The notes: generated by a model from the sequence alone, not told the origin. 64,000 nucleotides of DNA from Hypericum androsaemum (GCA_963995505.1 OZ023189.1:1067155-1131154); one strand, 5' to 3'; positions 1 through 11,075 are shown, counted from the stretch's first letter. A program made the numbers and translations.

Positions 1-657
1 ATTCTTTCAATGAAAAAAATGTATGTAATTCGAAACCAAGGTGAAAATCGACTTATATACAACGACGGAAGACCAAAACCAACGTAAGAACGTCGCCATG
101 TCTTCAATTTGGAGATACAAGTTAGCCAATGTGCATATTTGGGCAGATAAATCGAAGGGGTTGAATTCAATTCTACCGGAGGCCCAACAGCATGATCCGA
201 ACAATGTGAAACGATTCGCACGCGTGATGACAATATTGTAATATCCAAAATTATACAGGGAAAAATTTGGAAAATAAATAATTACACAAATGCAGTGAAT
301 ATTTAAGGTATTAGCAAGTAAAATTGAGAGAATGTAGTGAAGCAATTGGTTATAAATGCAGGTGCTGCATGAAAAGTAAGATGGAGTTCCTTTCTGGTCA
401 TATGTAGTTAGGTTTAATTGCAGTTTTGAATATATAGATGCTGATAAAAATCTGAAACTGAATAGAATTTTCTTCTTGCAATTTTTCTGCAAAACTGTTT
501 TTTATGGGACTAGTAAGACCGCCAAACTTGCAGACAAAAAGAGTAGCAAAGAAATGTTGTGTAAACTTAAAAAGGAGGATTCATCCTTGTTCGAACATAA
601 AACCACGAAGCTCGAGTAGCACTAAACTGAATTCCTTGGAGGGATTCTACAAATCAC
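1..657. other. Host flank beyond the Copia-1 insertion; no gene called
   Basis: This is A+T-rich DNA without a convincing coding frame; the open frames are short and low in complexity. It lies on the far side of the Copia-1 insertion from the FKBP-type gene. Because the element entered 20 bp past that gene's stop codon, part of this stretch is probably the displaced 3' UTR and downstream DNA of the gene. That is inference from position only. Positions 658-662 (AACTC) are the left target-site duplication of Copia-1. Confidence 0.5.
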
Positions 658-662
658 AACTC

Positions 663-1698
663 TGTTGTTTCGGAGGGTTGGTGTACTTGATTAGGATCTT
701 CGGCAGTCGAGGCAAGTGTTGGACACTTTCTCCATAAGACGAGATTGCCCCGTATATTTCAGTGCGGTACGGGCTTCGGCAATCGTCCCCAAGATACAAC
801 GAATGTTTAGGGCATTTCCAAGAATGTTGCACACGTATCTCGAAACTTTCGGGCGAACCCTTATATACCCAGAACTTTCGGACTCATTTCTAAGTGAAGA
901 ACGGGGGAAAGAAGAAGACAACAATGCTCGGAAATGCAATTGCTGCTGGGATGAGATTTATGGCAAGGGGGCAGGCCTATTTATAGGCTGGAATAGGCAG
1001 GGAGGCAGCCACCCTGAAGGGACGCGTCCGCTCGGCCAGCAGGCTGTCTGGCTGCGCTCGTGGCCCTTCGGTGACTTCTGGATCCTTCTAGGCGCGCCAG
1101 GCTGCGCTCGTGGCCCTTCGGAAGCTTCTGGATCCTTCCAGGCGCGCCCAGGCTGCGCTGGCGCCCTTTCGCGATGGATCTCGCAACCCTTCGGCCTTCT
1201 GGAAGTCTCCTGGATGTTCCAGCCCGTCGTGCCTCTTCGGTGGCCAACCTGAAGGCGCTCGCAGCTCCTCGTCGCTTCGGTAGCTGCGCAGCTACCTCCG
1301 GACCCGGGCAACATACTTAAGGCTCCTCCAGCTCCTCGCGACGATGCGCACATGCGAAGTGCCAAGTGCACCACAAAGCGCCCATTGCGACCTGCGTCCA
1401 ATGCACCATGCGCACACGTACGTGCGTGTGCACGAGCTCGTGCGCGTGCACGAGCTCGTGCTCGTGCTCGTGCTTGTGCTCGTGCTCGTGCTCATGCTCG
1501 TGCTTCGCACCGTCCTTGCAGCTAGCGGTGGGTCAGCCTTTAAGTAGTCAACCAAGTTTGAGAGGTGATGAGGGGAATTCCTTATAAATAAGGAAATCCT
1601 CCTTGCTCTAATCAATATGGTAATGCAACCTTTCCATTTTCCTTTTGGGCCTCCACTTTGGGCCTTACCATTTTGGGCCAAATGCATTCAACCCAACA
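663..1698 (-). repeat. Copia-1 3' LTR (long form, 1036 bp)
   Basis: It matches the 5' LTR at 3748-4467 over both ends. It carries about 220 bp (roughly 947-1170) absent from the other LTR, including two to three tandem copies of a G+C-rich unit containing GGCTGCGCTCGTGGCCCTTC. It also carries an expanded CTCGTG hexamer run. LTRs are normally identical at insertion, so the length difference arose by later deletion or expansion. Confidence 0.9.
1437..1503. repeat. CTCGTG hexamer microsatellite in the Copia-1 3' LTR
   Basis: The repeat consists of imperfect tandem CTCGTG/CTTGTG units, preceded by two copies of a GCACGAGCTCGTGC-type palindrome. The 5' LTR has only a short CGTGCGCGTGCTCG stretch at the same place (about 4262-4277), so the run expanded in one LTR only. 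Open frames across it, such as Leu/Val runs on the plus strand, are by-products of the repeat. Confidence 0.85.
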
Positions 1699-1709
1699 AT
1701 CCCCCACAT

Positions 1710-2241
1710 GAATGATGATTAATGCATGCAGACTCTAATAGAAAGTTCTGACGTGTTATTATTGCATTGAGATAGGTAGCTTGCGGCTTTGAACCTTCTA
1801 TAGTAATATGTTATCGGATTTACTCGCTGCTCGGTGAACGTGATGTCTTGAACCGTCAGCTTTTGGTGTAAACCAAGACAATAACATTTACACAATAATA
1901 ACCCTAGTATATTTGGGTTCTCACGTTGTGTCCGTTTCGGCCATGGACCGTATCTTGGATTCATAAGTGTTTTTCCCATTTGAAGCGGCCTCAATTCACA
2001 CTTACATAGGTGATCTCCTATCAGGAGTATCCTGCCACACTCCACCTTAATCAAGGTATAGGAATTATTAAAAGCGTAATGCTTAACCTTACCACACCGC
2101 TGCAGGCTAACACCTGGGCAGCTTCTGAGAATGAGATAGGTTCCAGGTGATTAACTGAACCCTCCATAACTTAGTTGTCTCATTGAACCAAGTTTGTGGG
2201 ATCTCCACTCATCATGGTTGAGTTACCGCTATGAACGTTCT
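1710..2241 (-). other. 3' untranslated tail of Copia-1
   Basis: This is non-coding internal sequence between the RNase H stop and the polypurine tract. It contains a block (about 2025-2045) that on the minus strand reads GGCAGGATACTCCT followed by GAGATCACCTAT. The same block recurs in the corresponding part of Copia-5 (about 49796-49830, plus), which places the two elements in the same copia lineage. No gene is seen. Confidence 0.6.
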
Positions 2242-3675
2242 TTAGTGTGTGGATTTTAATCTCATTCCCCTTACTGCGTTGTACATTTGATCTCTATTGA
2301 TTCTTTTTGTAAAAGGATCAGCTAAGTTATCCTTGGACTTTACATAATTAATGGTGATCACCCCACTAGAGATCAATTGTCTAACGGTATTGTGTCTCCG
2401 ACGGATATGTCGAGACTTTCTGTTGTACAATGTACTTTGTGCTCTCCCGATTGCAGACATGCTATCACAATATATCAATACGGGAGGTACTGGTTTGCTC
2501 CAGCACGGAATATCCTCTAGGAAGTTTATGAGCCATTCAGCTTCTTCCCCAGCTTTGTCTAGTGCTATAAATTTTGACTCCATGGTGGATCGAGCTATGC
2601 ACGTTTGTTTAGAGGACTTCCAAGACACAGCTCCTCCTCCTATGGTGAATACGTATCCACTCGTGGATTTGGAGTCCTTAGTGTCCGATATCCAGTTTAC
2701 GTCACTGTATCCTTCTAATACAGCTGAATATTTAGCATAATGTATGCCATGGTTTATGGTATGTTTTAAATACCGTAAAACCCTTTCCAGAGCTAGCCAG
2801 TGATCCCTCCCTAGATTACTTGTGAATCTACTAAGTTTACTAAGTGAGTACGCAATATCGGGGCGAGTGCAGTTTGTTAAATACATCAAGCTCCCAATAA
2901 TTTGTGCATACTTCAGTTGAGATACTGGGTCCCCTCGATTCTTGGCTAAGTGTAGATTCAAATCTACTGGAGTCTTAACCGGAGGTTTGTCAAAAGCTTC
3001 AAATTTCTTGAGCACGCTTTCCACGTAGTGGGATTGCGTTAAGATAATTTCGTCAGCTTTCCTAGAAATTTTTATTCCTAGTATGACGTCTGCCAGACCC
3101 ATATATTTCATGTCAAAGTGATTCTTTAACATGTTCTTAGTTTTCACAATAACCTCTTTATTGCTTCCCGTAATTAGTAAGTCATCTACGTAGAGACATA
3201 CAATTACGTAAGCTTTAGGTGTGCCTTTAATGTAAACACATTTATCGCACTCATTGATCTTAAATCCATTCGACAGCATTGTTTTGTCAAATTTCTCGTG
3301 CCACTGTTTCGGCGCTTGTTTTAGCCCGTATAGTGACTTGACTAGTCGACATACTTTATGCTCTTGACCGGGAGCCACAAACCCTTCTGGTTGCTCCATG
3401 TATATCTCCTCTTCCAGTTCTCCATTTAGGAAAGCTGTTTTTATGTCCATTTGGTGGATCTCGAGGTTATAGAGTGCTGCAACAGCTATGAGTACTCTAA
3501 TTGATGTGATTCTTGTGACCGGTGAATACGTGTCAAAGAAATCATATCCCTCCTTCTGTTTGAACCCCTTAGCTACCAATCGAGCTTTGTACTTGTCGAT
3601 TGATCCATCAGCTTTGTATTTCCTTTTTAGGATCCACCTGCATCCCAAAGGTTTGCAGCCCGGTGGGAGATCCAC
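2242..3675 (-). pseudogene. Copia reverse transcriptase-RNase H fragment of Copia-1
   Basis: A 477-residue open frame covers copia RT and RNase H with no internal stop. Visible motifs are [11 protein letters not shown] near residue 30, the first palm Asp in [11 protein letters not shown] (about residue 77), the catalytic YVDD at 162-165 and [11 protein letters not shown] near 115. The RNase H acidic triad is near D325, E366 and D404, followed by SRHIRRRH near 421. The frame reads open above 3675 for only a few codons and then meets the 5' LTR, so the N-terminal two thirds of the polyprotein are missing. It ends normally, followed by the 3' untranslated tail and polypurine tract. Despite the intact catalytic residues the element lacks integrase and gag, so it is called a pseudogene. 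Confidence 0.92.
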
Positions 3676-3730
3676 GATTTCCCACGTGTGGTTTCGGAGC
3701 TGAGCTTGTTGATGCCATCTTCAAGTAACA

Positions 3731-3832
3731 CAATCTCGTCTTACGATTGTTGTTTCGGAGGGTTGGTGTACTTGATTAGGATCTTCGGCAGTCGAGGCAA
3801 GTGTTGGACACTTTCTCCGTAAGACGAGATTG
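3731..3832. repeat. 15-bp inverted repeat at the Copia-1 deletion junction
   Basis: CAATCTCGTCTTACG (3731-3745) is the exact reverse complement of 3818-3832, which lies inside the 5' LTR. The first arm lies just outside the LTR edge (3748), where gag, the primer-binding site and most of pol have been lost. The arm inside the LTR is also present in the 3' LTR, with one change, at about 732-746. The outside arm is therefore the new copy. Confidence 0.8.
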
Positions 3833-4467
3833 CCCCGTATATTTCAGTGCGGTACGGGCTTCGGCAATCGTCCCCAAGATACAGCGACTGTTTAGGGCGT
3901 TTCCAAGAACGTTGCACACGTATCTCGAAACTTTCGGGCGTACCCTTATATACCCAAAACTTTCGGACTCTTTTCTAAGTGAAGAATGGGGGAAAGAAGA
4001 AGACAACAATGCTCAGAAATGCAATGTCGCGATCTCGCAACCCTTCGGCCTTCTGGAAGTTCCAGCCCGTCGTGCCTCTTCGGTGGCCAACCTGAAGGCG
4101 CTCGCAGCTCCTCGTCGCTTCGGTAGCTGCGCAGTTGCCTCCGGACCTGGGCAACATACTTAAGGCTCCTCCAGCTCCTCGCGACGATGCGCACGTGCGA
4201 AGTGCCAAGTGCGCCACAAAGCGCCCATTGTGACATGCGTCCAATGCGCCATGCGCACACGCACGTGCGCGTGCTCGCAGCTAGCGGTGGGTCAGCCTTT
4301 AGGTAGTCAACCAAGTTTAAGAGGTGAGGAGGGGAATTCCTTATAAACAAGAAAATCCTCCTTGCTCTAATCAATGTGGTAATGCAACCTTTCCATTTCC
4401 CTTTTGGGCCTCCACTTTGGGCCTTACCATTTTGGGCCAAATGCATTAAAATGCATTCAACCCAACA
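3748..4467 (-). repeat. Copia-1 5' LTR (short form, 720 bp)
   Basis: It shares its ends with the 3' LTR (TGTTGTTTCGGAGGG at its plus-strand left edge, CAACCCAACA at the right). It lacks the 220-bp G+C-rich repeat segment and the microsatellite expansion, and has a 10-bp duplication of AAATGCATT near 4440-4460. It abuts the TSD AACTC at 4468-4472. On the minus strand it would drive transcription away from the FKBP-type gene's stop codon, in the gene's own direction. Confidence 0.9.
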
Positions 4468-4492
4468 AACTCCATGTCTAAAGAAGAGAACA

Positions 4493-7100
4493 TCAACGAA
4501 CTTTGAGGAGCTCGACGTCGTAAACCAGCCACGAGTCCGGTGGCACGCCCTTGTTATCCCCCTCAGGTCCATAACTGGGTAAAAATACAATCACAAATTT
4601 GATGAAAAGGAACAAAGTCAAATAATGTGCCAGGAAGAAGTACCAAGTATCTAAAAGAAACAATAACTAACCCCATCAACGGCGGGATAGTGAGCCTCCT
4701 TTTGCCGCTTACTCGCGTACCTGCATTTCGAGAAACAAAATAGAAAGTTCACACAGCTGCATCAAATGAAAAAAGGCATGTCAAGGACAATACCATCAAT
4801 TCCTATGTCCATGCCTTCAATGACTTTGCCCTTCCCTGCAGGAAGAATGGCAAAAAGAAGCGTTCCTCAGTTCGATTGGGGAGGATGTTCTTGCAAAAAT
4901 GACACAAGACGTAAAGTTTTCGATCAGACTACCTAACCGAAACTTCAATGGAGCTTCGCCAACATTTGAGGTAAATACGCTCCCATCACCCGTTAACTTG
5001 CCTGTGTAGTGGATAGTTACCTGAACGAACGAACAAACAAACAAACAAACAAACCCATGTTCGCACTACTAAAATTACAATATATAGATTAAGTTGGAAT
5101 ATAAAGTTGGAGGAATGCAGCGAGAGACATGCCATTGGTAATTTCATTCACAAGTCTCAGAGTTTTTACATCTCATGAAACACAGAATGGGAATGGAACA
5201 AAATATCTTGAGGCACTTCCATTAAAGATGTGTATTTAAACTTAAAAATGCATGTTGCTTGCAAGAGAAATGGCTCACCTTCTTTCCAGAAACTGCAATT
5301 TTGCTATCTGATTCTCCCAACTCTAGGTCCTCAACAAGTAAACCACTCGGCAAAGTTCTAATCTTATTCACATTGTTCTTCCCAACGGTCGCATCATTCT
5401 CATCTTCATTGACTAGGACCTTTCTCCTTTTCTTCTTTTCTTTCGCAAGACGATTGCTTCCAGCATATTCGTTGGCATTGCCATCATCTGAACTGTAAAA
5501 ACAAAGTGCCAAATAACAGATAACAAATTACATAAGCTACACAATTCACAAAGCATTAACAGACAAAGATATTATCTAATCCTCAACAACTAATCCTCCA
5601 GGCGAGGCTTTAATCTCATCTGATTTCTTGGAATTATTACCATATGCCCTGTACAAAGAGTGTGCTAAATAATACAAGACAGATTACGTAAAATTCATAA
5701 AAGGCTTAAAATTAAAATACTCCATAAAAGAAAGAGAATGAACAACAAAAAATTTAGTAGTTGGTTCATCTATTACTATCTAGTACTATGCAGAATCTCA
5801 TATTAAGTTAAAAGTTGTTTGGATTTCTGTCCCACGTTATTATTTTCTCATTTGTTATGAAGGAAGAATTTGGCTACTTACCCAGTGCTACTTTTGATCA
5901 TGTTCTCAGATCTTACCAAGAGCTTGTCATCTCTTTCACTTTCTGATGAAATTAGGAGCTTTCTTTTACACAATTTCTTGAGTCGTCTACTCAGGCTTTT
6001 AGGCTTCTTTCTTTTATCAACATAAAATGAACCTAGAAAGGGGAAAAATCTCATTAGACTTTTTAAGATGACCAACCAATTTAGTAGTTGATACTATCGT
6101 AAAGAATCCGTTTTAAGATGAATAATACATTTGGGAAGAAGTTGATACTATCGTAAAGAATCAATAAAACACGCCAGAACAAAAGGAAACTAATGATATC
6201 ACCGACATGGATTCGTAATTGTTTGACTAGAACACTACAAGCCTAGTGAAATGTCCTCTGCTGTCTATCAGGCAACAGTAAAGACTAATAGAGAGTATCA
6301 ATTCTTGTCAATAAACAAAGGCAAAGACGAGAATTTTAAAGTGTGGAAGTGATGTCAAACATTATGTGCAACTAAGGAGAAATACCTCCATCGCTTGGAG
6401 TAGGTGGTACAACCTCTACTTGGGAGTCAGACTCGGTATCAGCTATGTACTCTCATTATAGTCGTAATCATCATCATTGCTCCTGGAGTCAGACTCGGTA
6501 TCAGCTATGTACTCTCCCATTAACTTCCTGACATGTTGGTTAAGAAGCATCCCAGTGCTCAAAAGCATGTCCAAGTGACTGTTTTAAAACAAGAATCCCA
6601 GCTACGAACTTGTCATCGAGAAAGGCATCACTATTATCAATTTCTCATGAAACGAGCAATAAAAAAGGAAGACTTCTAGGTTATCCAAGAAAACACTCTC
6701 AACGAACGCAGCCAAGAACTGCAGAATTACCAAAGAGAGCAAAAAAAACAATCTTAAGGATCTCATAAATATCAAGGATACGAGTCGTCGTCATCATCAG
6801 GGTGCCCATCGGACAAGTAATAGCCGGAGAGGTGAAGGCTGATCGAACCAAGAACCGAGAAGACAACATCACATGATTCATGGAACACTACGTCCAAGGG
6901 GCAACACGGTATTGAACCCGGAGTGGATAAAGCACACAGCAGAACTGGACTACATTCTTCCTTATTGCATTGAAGGGATATCATCTGCTGCTGGTCAAGG
7001 TTCATGTTATAATGTCCCAGCGTAGCTTGGGTGATATGCAGTTTCCTGTTCGATGCGTCGGGAACCAGGATGAAAGGCTTCCCGGGCTACACTTCAATGC
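4493..7100 (-). pseudogene. FKBP43/FKBP53-type nuclear immunophilin gene, decayed N-terminal half
   Basis: Known members of this family are nuclear histone chaperones and prolyl isomerases: an N-terminal nucleoplasmin-like (NPL) domain, an acidic/Lys-rich linker, then an FKBP domain. Exons deduced from GT/AG sites and phase (minus strand, 5' to 3') are 7100-6782 (NPL), 6527-6386 (acidic), 6032-5882 (Lys/Ser-rich), about 5648-5590 (uncertain donor), 5492-5279, 5020-4933, 4835-4794, 4720-4672 and 4574-4493. The last five join in one frame and give a complete FKBP domain: TIHYTGKL, FRLG, VIEGMDIG, GKRRLTIPP, DSWLVYDVELLKVR, stop. In FKBP12 numbering, Asp37 is Thr and Trp59 is Met, so activity may be weak. 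Damage: TAG occurs in the NPL start where the family has Lys (GIEV-stop-PGKP). A one-base shift lies between two copies of EYIADTESDS near 6453-6485. No MAFWG-type first exon is found upstream, where Copia-2 begins. The family call is strong; the pseudogene status is moderately sure. Confidence 0.82.
6423..6515 (-). repeat. 31-bp direct repeat encoding EYIADTESDS in the FKBP-type gene
   Basis: An exact 31-bp sequence occurs at 6423-6453 and 6485-6515, 62 bp apart. On the minus strand both encode EYIADTESDS, but in different frames. The frame of the second copy (6423-6453) is the one that joins correctly to the downstream exons. A single base missing between the copies would explain the shift. 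Short acidic repeats are usual in the linker of these immunophilins. Confidence 0.85.
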
Positions 7101-7217
7101 CTAGAATCAAAATAACCAACATGAGTCTATTTTAATCATACTATTTTAGGAAAAGTACAAACACCAAAACGAGAGATTACCCCGAAAGACATTATGTTCG
7201 TCACGAGAAGAGTAACT
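7101..7217. other. Remnant of intron 1 or upstream host DNA of the FKBP-type gene
   Basis: The stretch begins at the splice acceptor before the NPL exon (minus strand TTGATTCTAG) and runs to the TSD of Copia-2 (TAACT, 7213-7217). The host sequence resumes at 13630. No coding sequence is visible in it. Confidence 0.5.
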
Positions 7218-7610
7218 TCTTAGAAAATTTATTTCCTAATTATATTATGGTCCACATATTTATTTATCAGTTATATTAGCTATTTAACTAATTGGACTAT
7301 TATAAGGTGATCTATAATGGAATATGGACTCAATAAGCAGATACCAGTTATTGGCCCAATTAAGGGGATTATGGAAACCCTGCTTAGCCAATATATAAAG
7401 ACCCCTAGGTTATGGTCCCCGATATACTAAATCGATTACGTTCTCTTCTCCCCATCAGGAAGAACGAAGGTTGCCCTTGAGGGTCTAAGGGATTTAGTTG
7501 AGGAAGACCACAAACTACCGCGTTCGCGATGGATCCAGGTATTCCTATGAATCCTTAACTATTCAGCATGATGATGATCTTGGGTTATTAGATATAAATT
7601 ATATCTAACA
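7218..7610 (+). repeat. Copia-2 5' LTR (393 bp)
   Basis: It begins TCTTAG, where the 3' LTR has TGTTAG, and ends CTAACA. Compared with the 3' LTR it lacks about 33 bp near 7313 and about 50 bp near 7527. It contains the phrase CCAATATATAAAGACCC, a likely TATA-box region, at about 7390-7405. Confidence 0.9.
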
Positions 7611-8232
7611 AGTGGTATCAGAACTTTTCATCATTGTTGGATTGTTACAGTTATGTTCGGCTAATCGCACTAAGATATTGAAAGGAGTTTCTTTTCTATG
7701 GATCCAGACTAGGGTTGAGGTTTTCCGTGGATTGGAAAATTAGATTGATGTAATTTGTATTATTAAAAAAAACCCTATTGCAATCTCGTTCCCGATTAAA
7801 CGAACTGGAAATTTTATGGATGGTTTTGGTTTGATTGTCGGGGTTTAATCTGGATTAGACATGGTATTGTCTCGTTCTGGATTGCTTTCTGGATTCACTA
7901 TTATTATTTCTTCCGATTAGATTATGCTTGGTTCGATTATGGTTCAAGAAGTCAGTTTATTTGGTTCTATCTAATTAATTATAGAAGAAAGTAACCAAAC
8001 CTATGTGCTATACCGTGATTGTTGTATTAATCATGTCAGTGCATGAATGTCTATTGATTTCTTTGGTAATTGAGATACAGAATGCATATTTCTTAAGACT
8101 GGAAACCCATGCGTTAATGCATCATGTTGTTGGCAGAATCGTAGGCTATTGGGTGTTTTTTTTATAAATAGAATTGTCATAGACTTCTGTTTTCGACATG
8201 GTAAAACATATATATGCTATGTGTATTGTTAA

Positions 8233-8480
8233 TTATGCGATCTGTGCTCGGCCCAAAGGAAGACACAGTTTGGCCAATTAATATTATATACTATTCAACT
8301 AATGTATATAGTTGTTGTGTGAATGATTGGTTACTTATGCGAATTGTGCTCGGCCCAAAGGAAGACATAGTTTGGCCAATTAATCGAACACTTTCTTCAA
8401 CCAATCTATATACATGTTATGCGTACTGTTACTTATGCGAATTGTGTTCGGCCCAAAGGAAGTCACAATTTGGCCATTTA
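8233..8480 (+). repeat. Three tandem copies of a ~100-bp unit in the Copia-2 leader
   Basis: Units start at 8233, 8335 and 8433. Each begins TTATGCGA and contains CGGCCCAAAGGAAG followed by TTTGGCCA. They lie between the primer-binding site and gag, in the part of the genomic RNA where packaging and dimerisation signals are expected. The spacing is about 102 and 98 bp. Confidence 0.85.
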
Positions 8481-8691
8481 ACAATACGCCTGCGATGATA
8501 AATGTGTGACGATTGTACAGATTTTTCATGTGAATAATAACCAGTCCAAAGATAGATTATTATTTGACAGAACTAATCATCAACATTTGATCATTGCATT
8601 GAGAGTACCGCTTACAGTTAATTTCTCTGTCCAGAGACTAGGAATTAATGTTGTCTTAGGTATCTTGTGATGGGTTCCCAAATTTTTTTAT

Positions 8692-10922
8692 ATGATTATT
8701 TATGTCATGCATTATATGATATATATTTTTTGTTGTGTTGTGAGTTTCCTGATGTTCTTTGTTGATCCAGCCATTATTGTTTCCCAACTTAGTACTATCC
8801 CAATGCTGAATGGGACAAATTTCAAAAGCTGGAAGAAAACTGTGGAAATTACCCTTGGTTGTGTAGACTTGGATCTTGCACTTCTATCGGAACGACCCAC
8901 TTCCACTCCAAAAACCTCAATGAGGTTAAAATTGAGAAGTGGGATCGCTCCAACCATATGTGCTTGAAGATCATGAGGCGCTCTATTCCAGAAGCGTTTA
9001 GGGACTCCATTACTGAGACAGAAAGTGCCAAGAAGTTCCTTGAAGAACTTGAGCAATACTTTGCCAAGAATGAAAAATCGGAGGCGAGTAACCATTTGGC
9101 AAAACTCGTTTCCATGAGGTATAAAGAAAAAGGGAACATAAGGGAGTACATTATGGAAATGTCTCATCTCGCTTAAAAACTCAAGTCACTAAAGTTAGAG
9201 TTGTCGGAAGACTTACTCGTGCACTTGGTTTTGATATCTCTTCCTGCACACTTTGGGCAATGTAAAGTGAGTTATAATACTCAGAAGGTTAAATGGACTC
9301 TAAATGAGCTCATATCTCACCATGTGCAAGAAGAAGATAGACAGTTGCGAGATAGGACTGAAAGTGCTCACTTGGTATCAAACTCTCAGTCAAAGAGAAA
9401 GAAAAGAGCTAAGGATGTTGCAAAAAAATCTTCTCAGCAGAAGAAACAAAAGAAGCAAGATGAGGTTCCTACTTGCTTCTTCTGCAAAAATCAGGGACAC
9501 ATGAAGAAAGAGTGTCCCAAGTATGCCACTTGGCATGTAAAGAAGGGTATGCTTCTAACTTTGGTTTGTTCTGAAGTTAATTTGGCTGTTATACCTAAGG
9601 ATACTTGGTGGGTAGATTCTGGTGCTACTACTCACATAAGTATGTCCATGCAGGATTGCCTATCGAACCGGCCACTAAGTGAATATGAAAAATTCATCTA
9701 CGTGGGCGACGGGAATAAAGTTGCAGTGGAGGCTATAGGGACTTTTAGATTACGATTAAAGACTGGATTTTATTTGGATTTATTTGAGACATTCATTGTA
9801 CCGTCTTTTAGACAGAATTTGATTTCCATTTCGAGTTTGGACAAGTCAGGTTTTTCTTGTTCATTTGGAAACAATAAAGTTAGTCTCTACCAAAATTCAA
9901 TTTTTCTTGGTTCTGGCTCTTTAATTGATAATCTATACAAATTTGATGTCATTAGCTCCCTTAATGAAATACTGCAAACAAGTTCACGTGATACAAAGCA
10001 AAAATTAAGTGAGAATTCTACTGCTTTATGGCACAAGCGATTAGGTCATATCTATAAACAGAGAATTCAAAGGCTTGTGTCGGACGAAATTCTTGAACCC
10101 CTTAATCTGACAGATTATGAAGTTTGTCTTGAGTGCATAAAGGGAAAAAGAACAAACTCTAGGAATTTAGGTGCCGAAAGAGCTACCGATATCTTAGAAC
10201 TTATACATATTGATATATGTGGTCCATTCCCTACAGTTTCTTGGAATGGACAACAATATTTTATTACGTTCATAGACGATTACTCTAGATTCGGTTACCT
10301 ATATTTGATACATGAGAAGTCTCAATCCTTGGATATTTTTAAGTCTTTCAAAGCTGAAGTTGAACTTCAACTTGGAAAGAAAATAAAGGCTGTCAAATCT
10401 GACCGTGGTGGTGAATACTATGGTAGATATGATGGATCAGGAGAACAACGTCCAGGACCCTTCGCGCTTTTCCTCAATGAGTGTGGAATTGTTCCGCAAT
10501 ACACCATGCCAGAGAAACCTAATATGAACAATGTTGCTGAACGTAGGAACCGAACTCTTAAGGATATGGTAAGAAGTATGATCACTCATTCAACCTTACC
10601 AGAGTCACTCTGGGGAGAAGCTTTAAAGACTGCAGTATACATCCTTAATAGGGTACCCAGCAAAGCAGTTACCAAAACTCCTTATGAAATATGGACAGGT
10701 AAAAAACTTAGTATTGGGCATTTGCACATTTGGGGTTGTTCAGCTGAGGCAAGGCCTTATAGGCCACATGAGAGAAAACTGGACTCAAGAACAGTTAGCT
10801 GTTGCTTTGTTGGTTATGCTGAATGCTCTAGGGGCTATGAGTTTTACAATCCCACATCAAGATCCTTCTTTGAGATGGGAAATGCAAGATTTCTTGAGGA
10901 TGTTGAGTTTTGGGGGGAATGA
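8692..10922 (+). pseudogene. Copia-2 gag-protease-integrase
   Basis: Gag starts near 8692 and shifts frame near 8915-8925; from there gag through RNase H share one frame. In-frame stops occur at 9174-9176, 10920-10922 and about 10970. In order along the DNA: a CCHC zinc knuckle [14 protein letters not shown] at about 9473-9515; the protease motif [12 protein letters not shown] at about 9607; the pre-integrase motif LWHKRLGH near 10027; and the integrase catalytic residues in HIDICGPF (about 10212), [10 protein letters not shown] (about 10400) and [12 protein letters not shown] (about 10540). The zinc knuckle binds RNA, the protease would mature the polyprotein, and the integrase would insert the cDNA. 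The multiple stops make this copy non-functional. Confidence 0.92.
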
Positions 10923-11075
10923 AACATAAGGAGTGTTATTTTTGAAGAAGAAACTGTTGTTGAAAATGAATAGGTCATAGTACCTACTGTTGTTCATAAC
11001 ACAGTTCCAGATCAAGAAAACAATGAGATCCTTCCTCAAGCACCACCTATTGAGCAAACTCAACAAACTCAAGAA

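Larger units (their letters stand above)
663..4467 (-). mobile_element. Copia-1: internally deleted Ty1/copia retrotransposon
   Basis: The element is bounded by two LTRs (663-1698 and 3748-4467) and flanked by an exact 5-bp TSD, AACTC, at 658-662 and 4468-4472. On the minus strand the LTR begins TGTTGGG and ends CA. A polypurine tract (minus strand ATGTGGGGGAT) lies directly before the 3' LTR, at about 1699-1709. The 2.05-kb interior holds only the RT-RNase H end of pol. Gag, protease and integrase are gone, and no primer-binding site follows the 5' LTR. It could not have transposed in this form, so the loss either came after insertion or the shortened copy was carried in trans. It shares orientation with the FKBP-type gene and sits in that gene's 3' UTR. 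Confidence 0.93.

Noticed and set aside
7..492. 161-codon minus-strand frame at the left edge
   Set aside because: Composition is Phe/Ile/Leu/Tyr-rich as expected from A+T-rich non-coding DNA; no domain, splice context or neighbour supports it.
1344..1687. Leu/Val- and Ser/Cys/Thr-repeat frames in the Copia-1 LTR
   Set aside because: They are translations of the CTCGTG microsatellite and lie wholly inside an LTR.
5578..5650. Exon reading SKKSDEIKASPGGLVVED in the FKBP-type gene considered as a duplicated start of the FKBP domain
   Set aside because: The resemblance to GLLVEDLELG is only five residues, the frame closes at once and no donor of the right phase is present; kept only as an uncertain linker exon.
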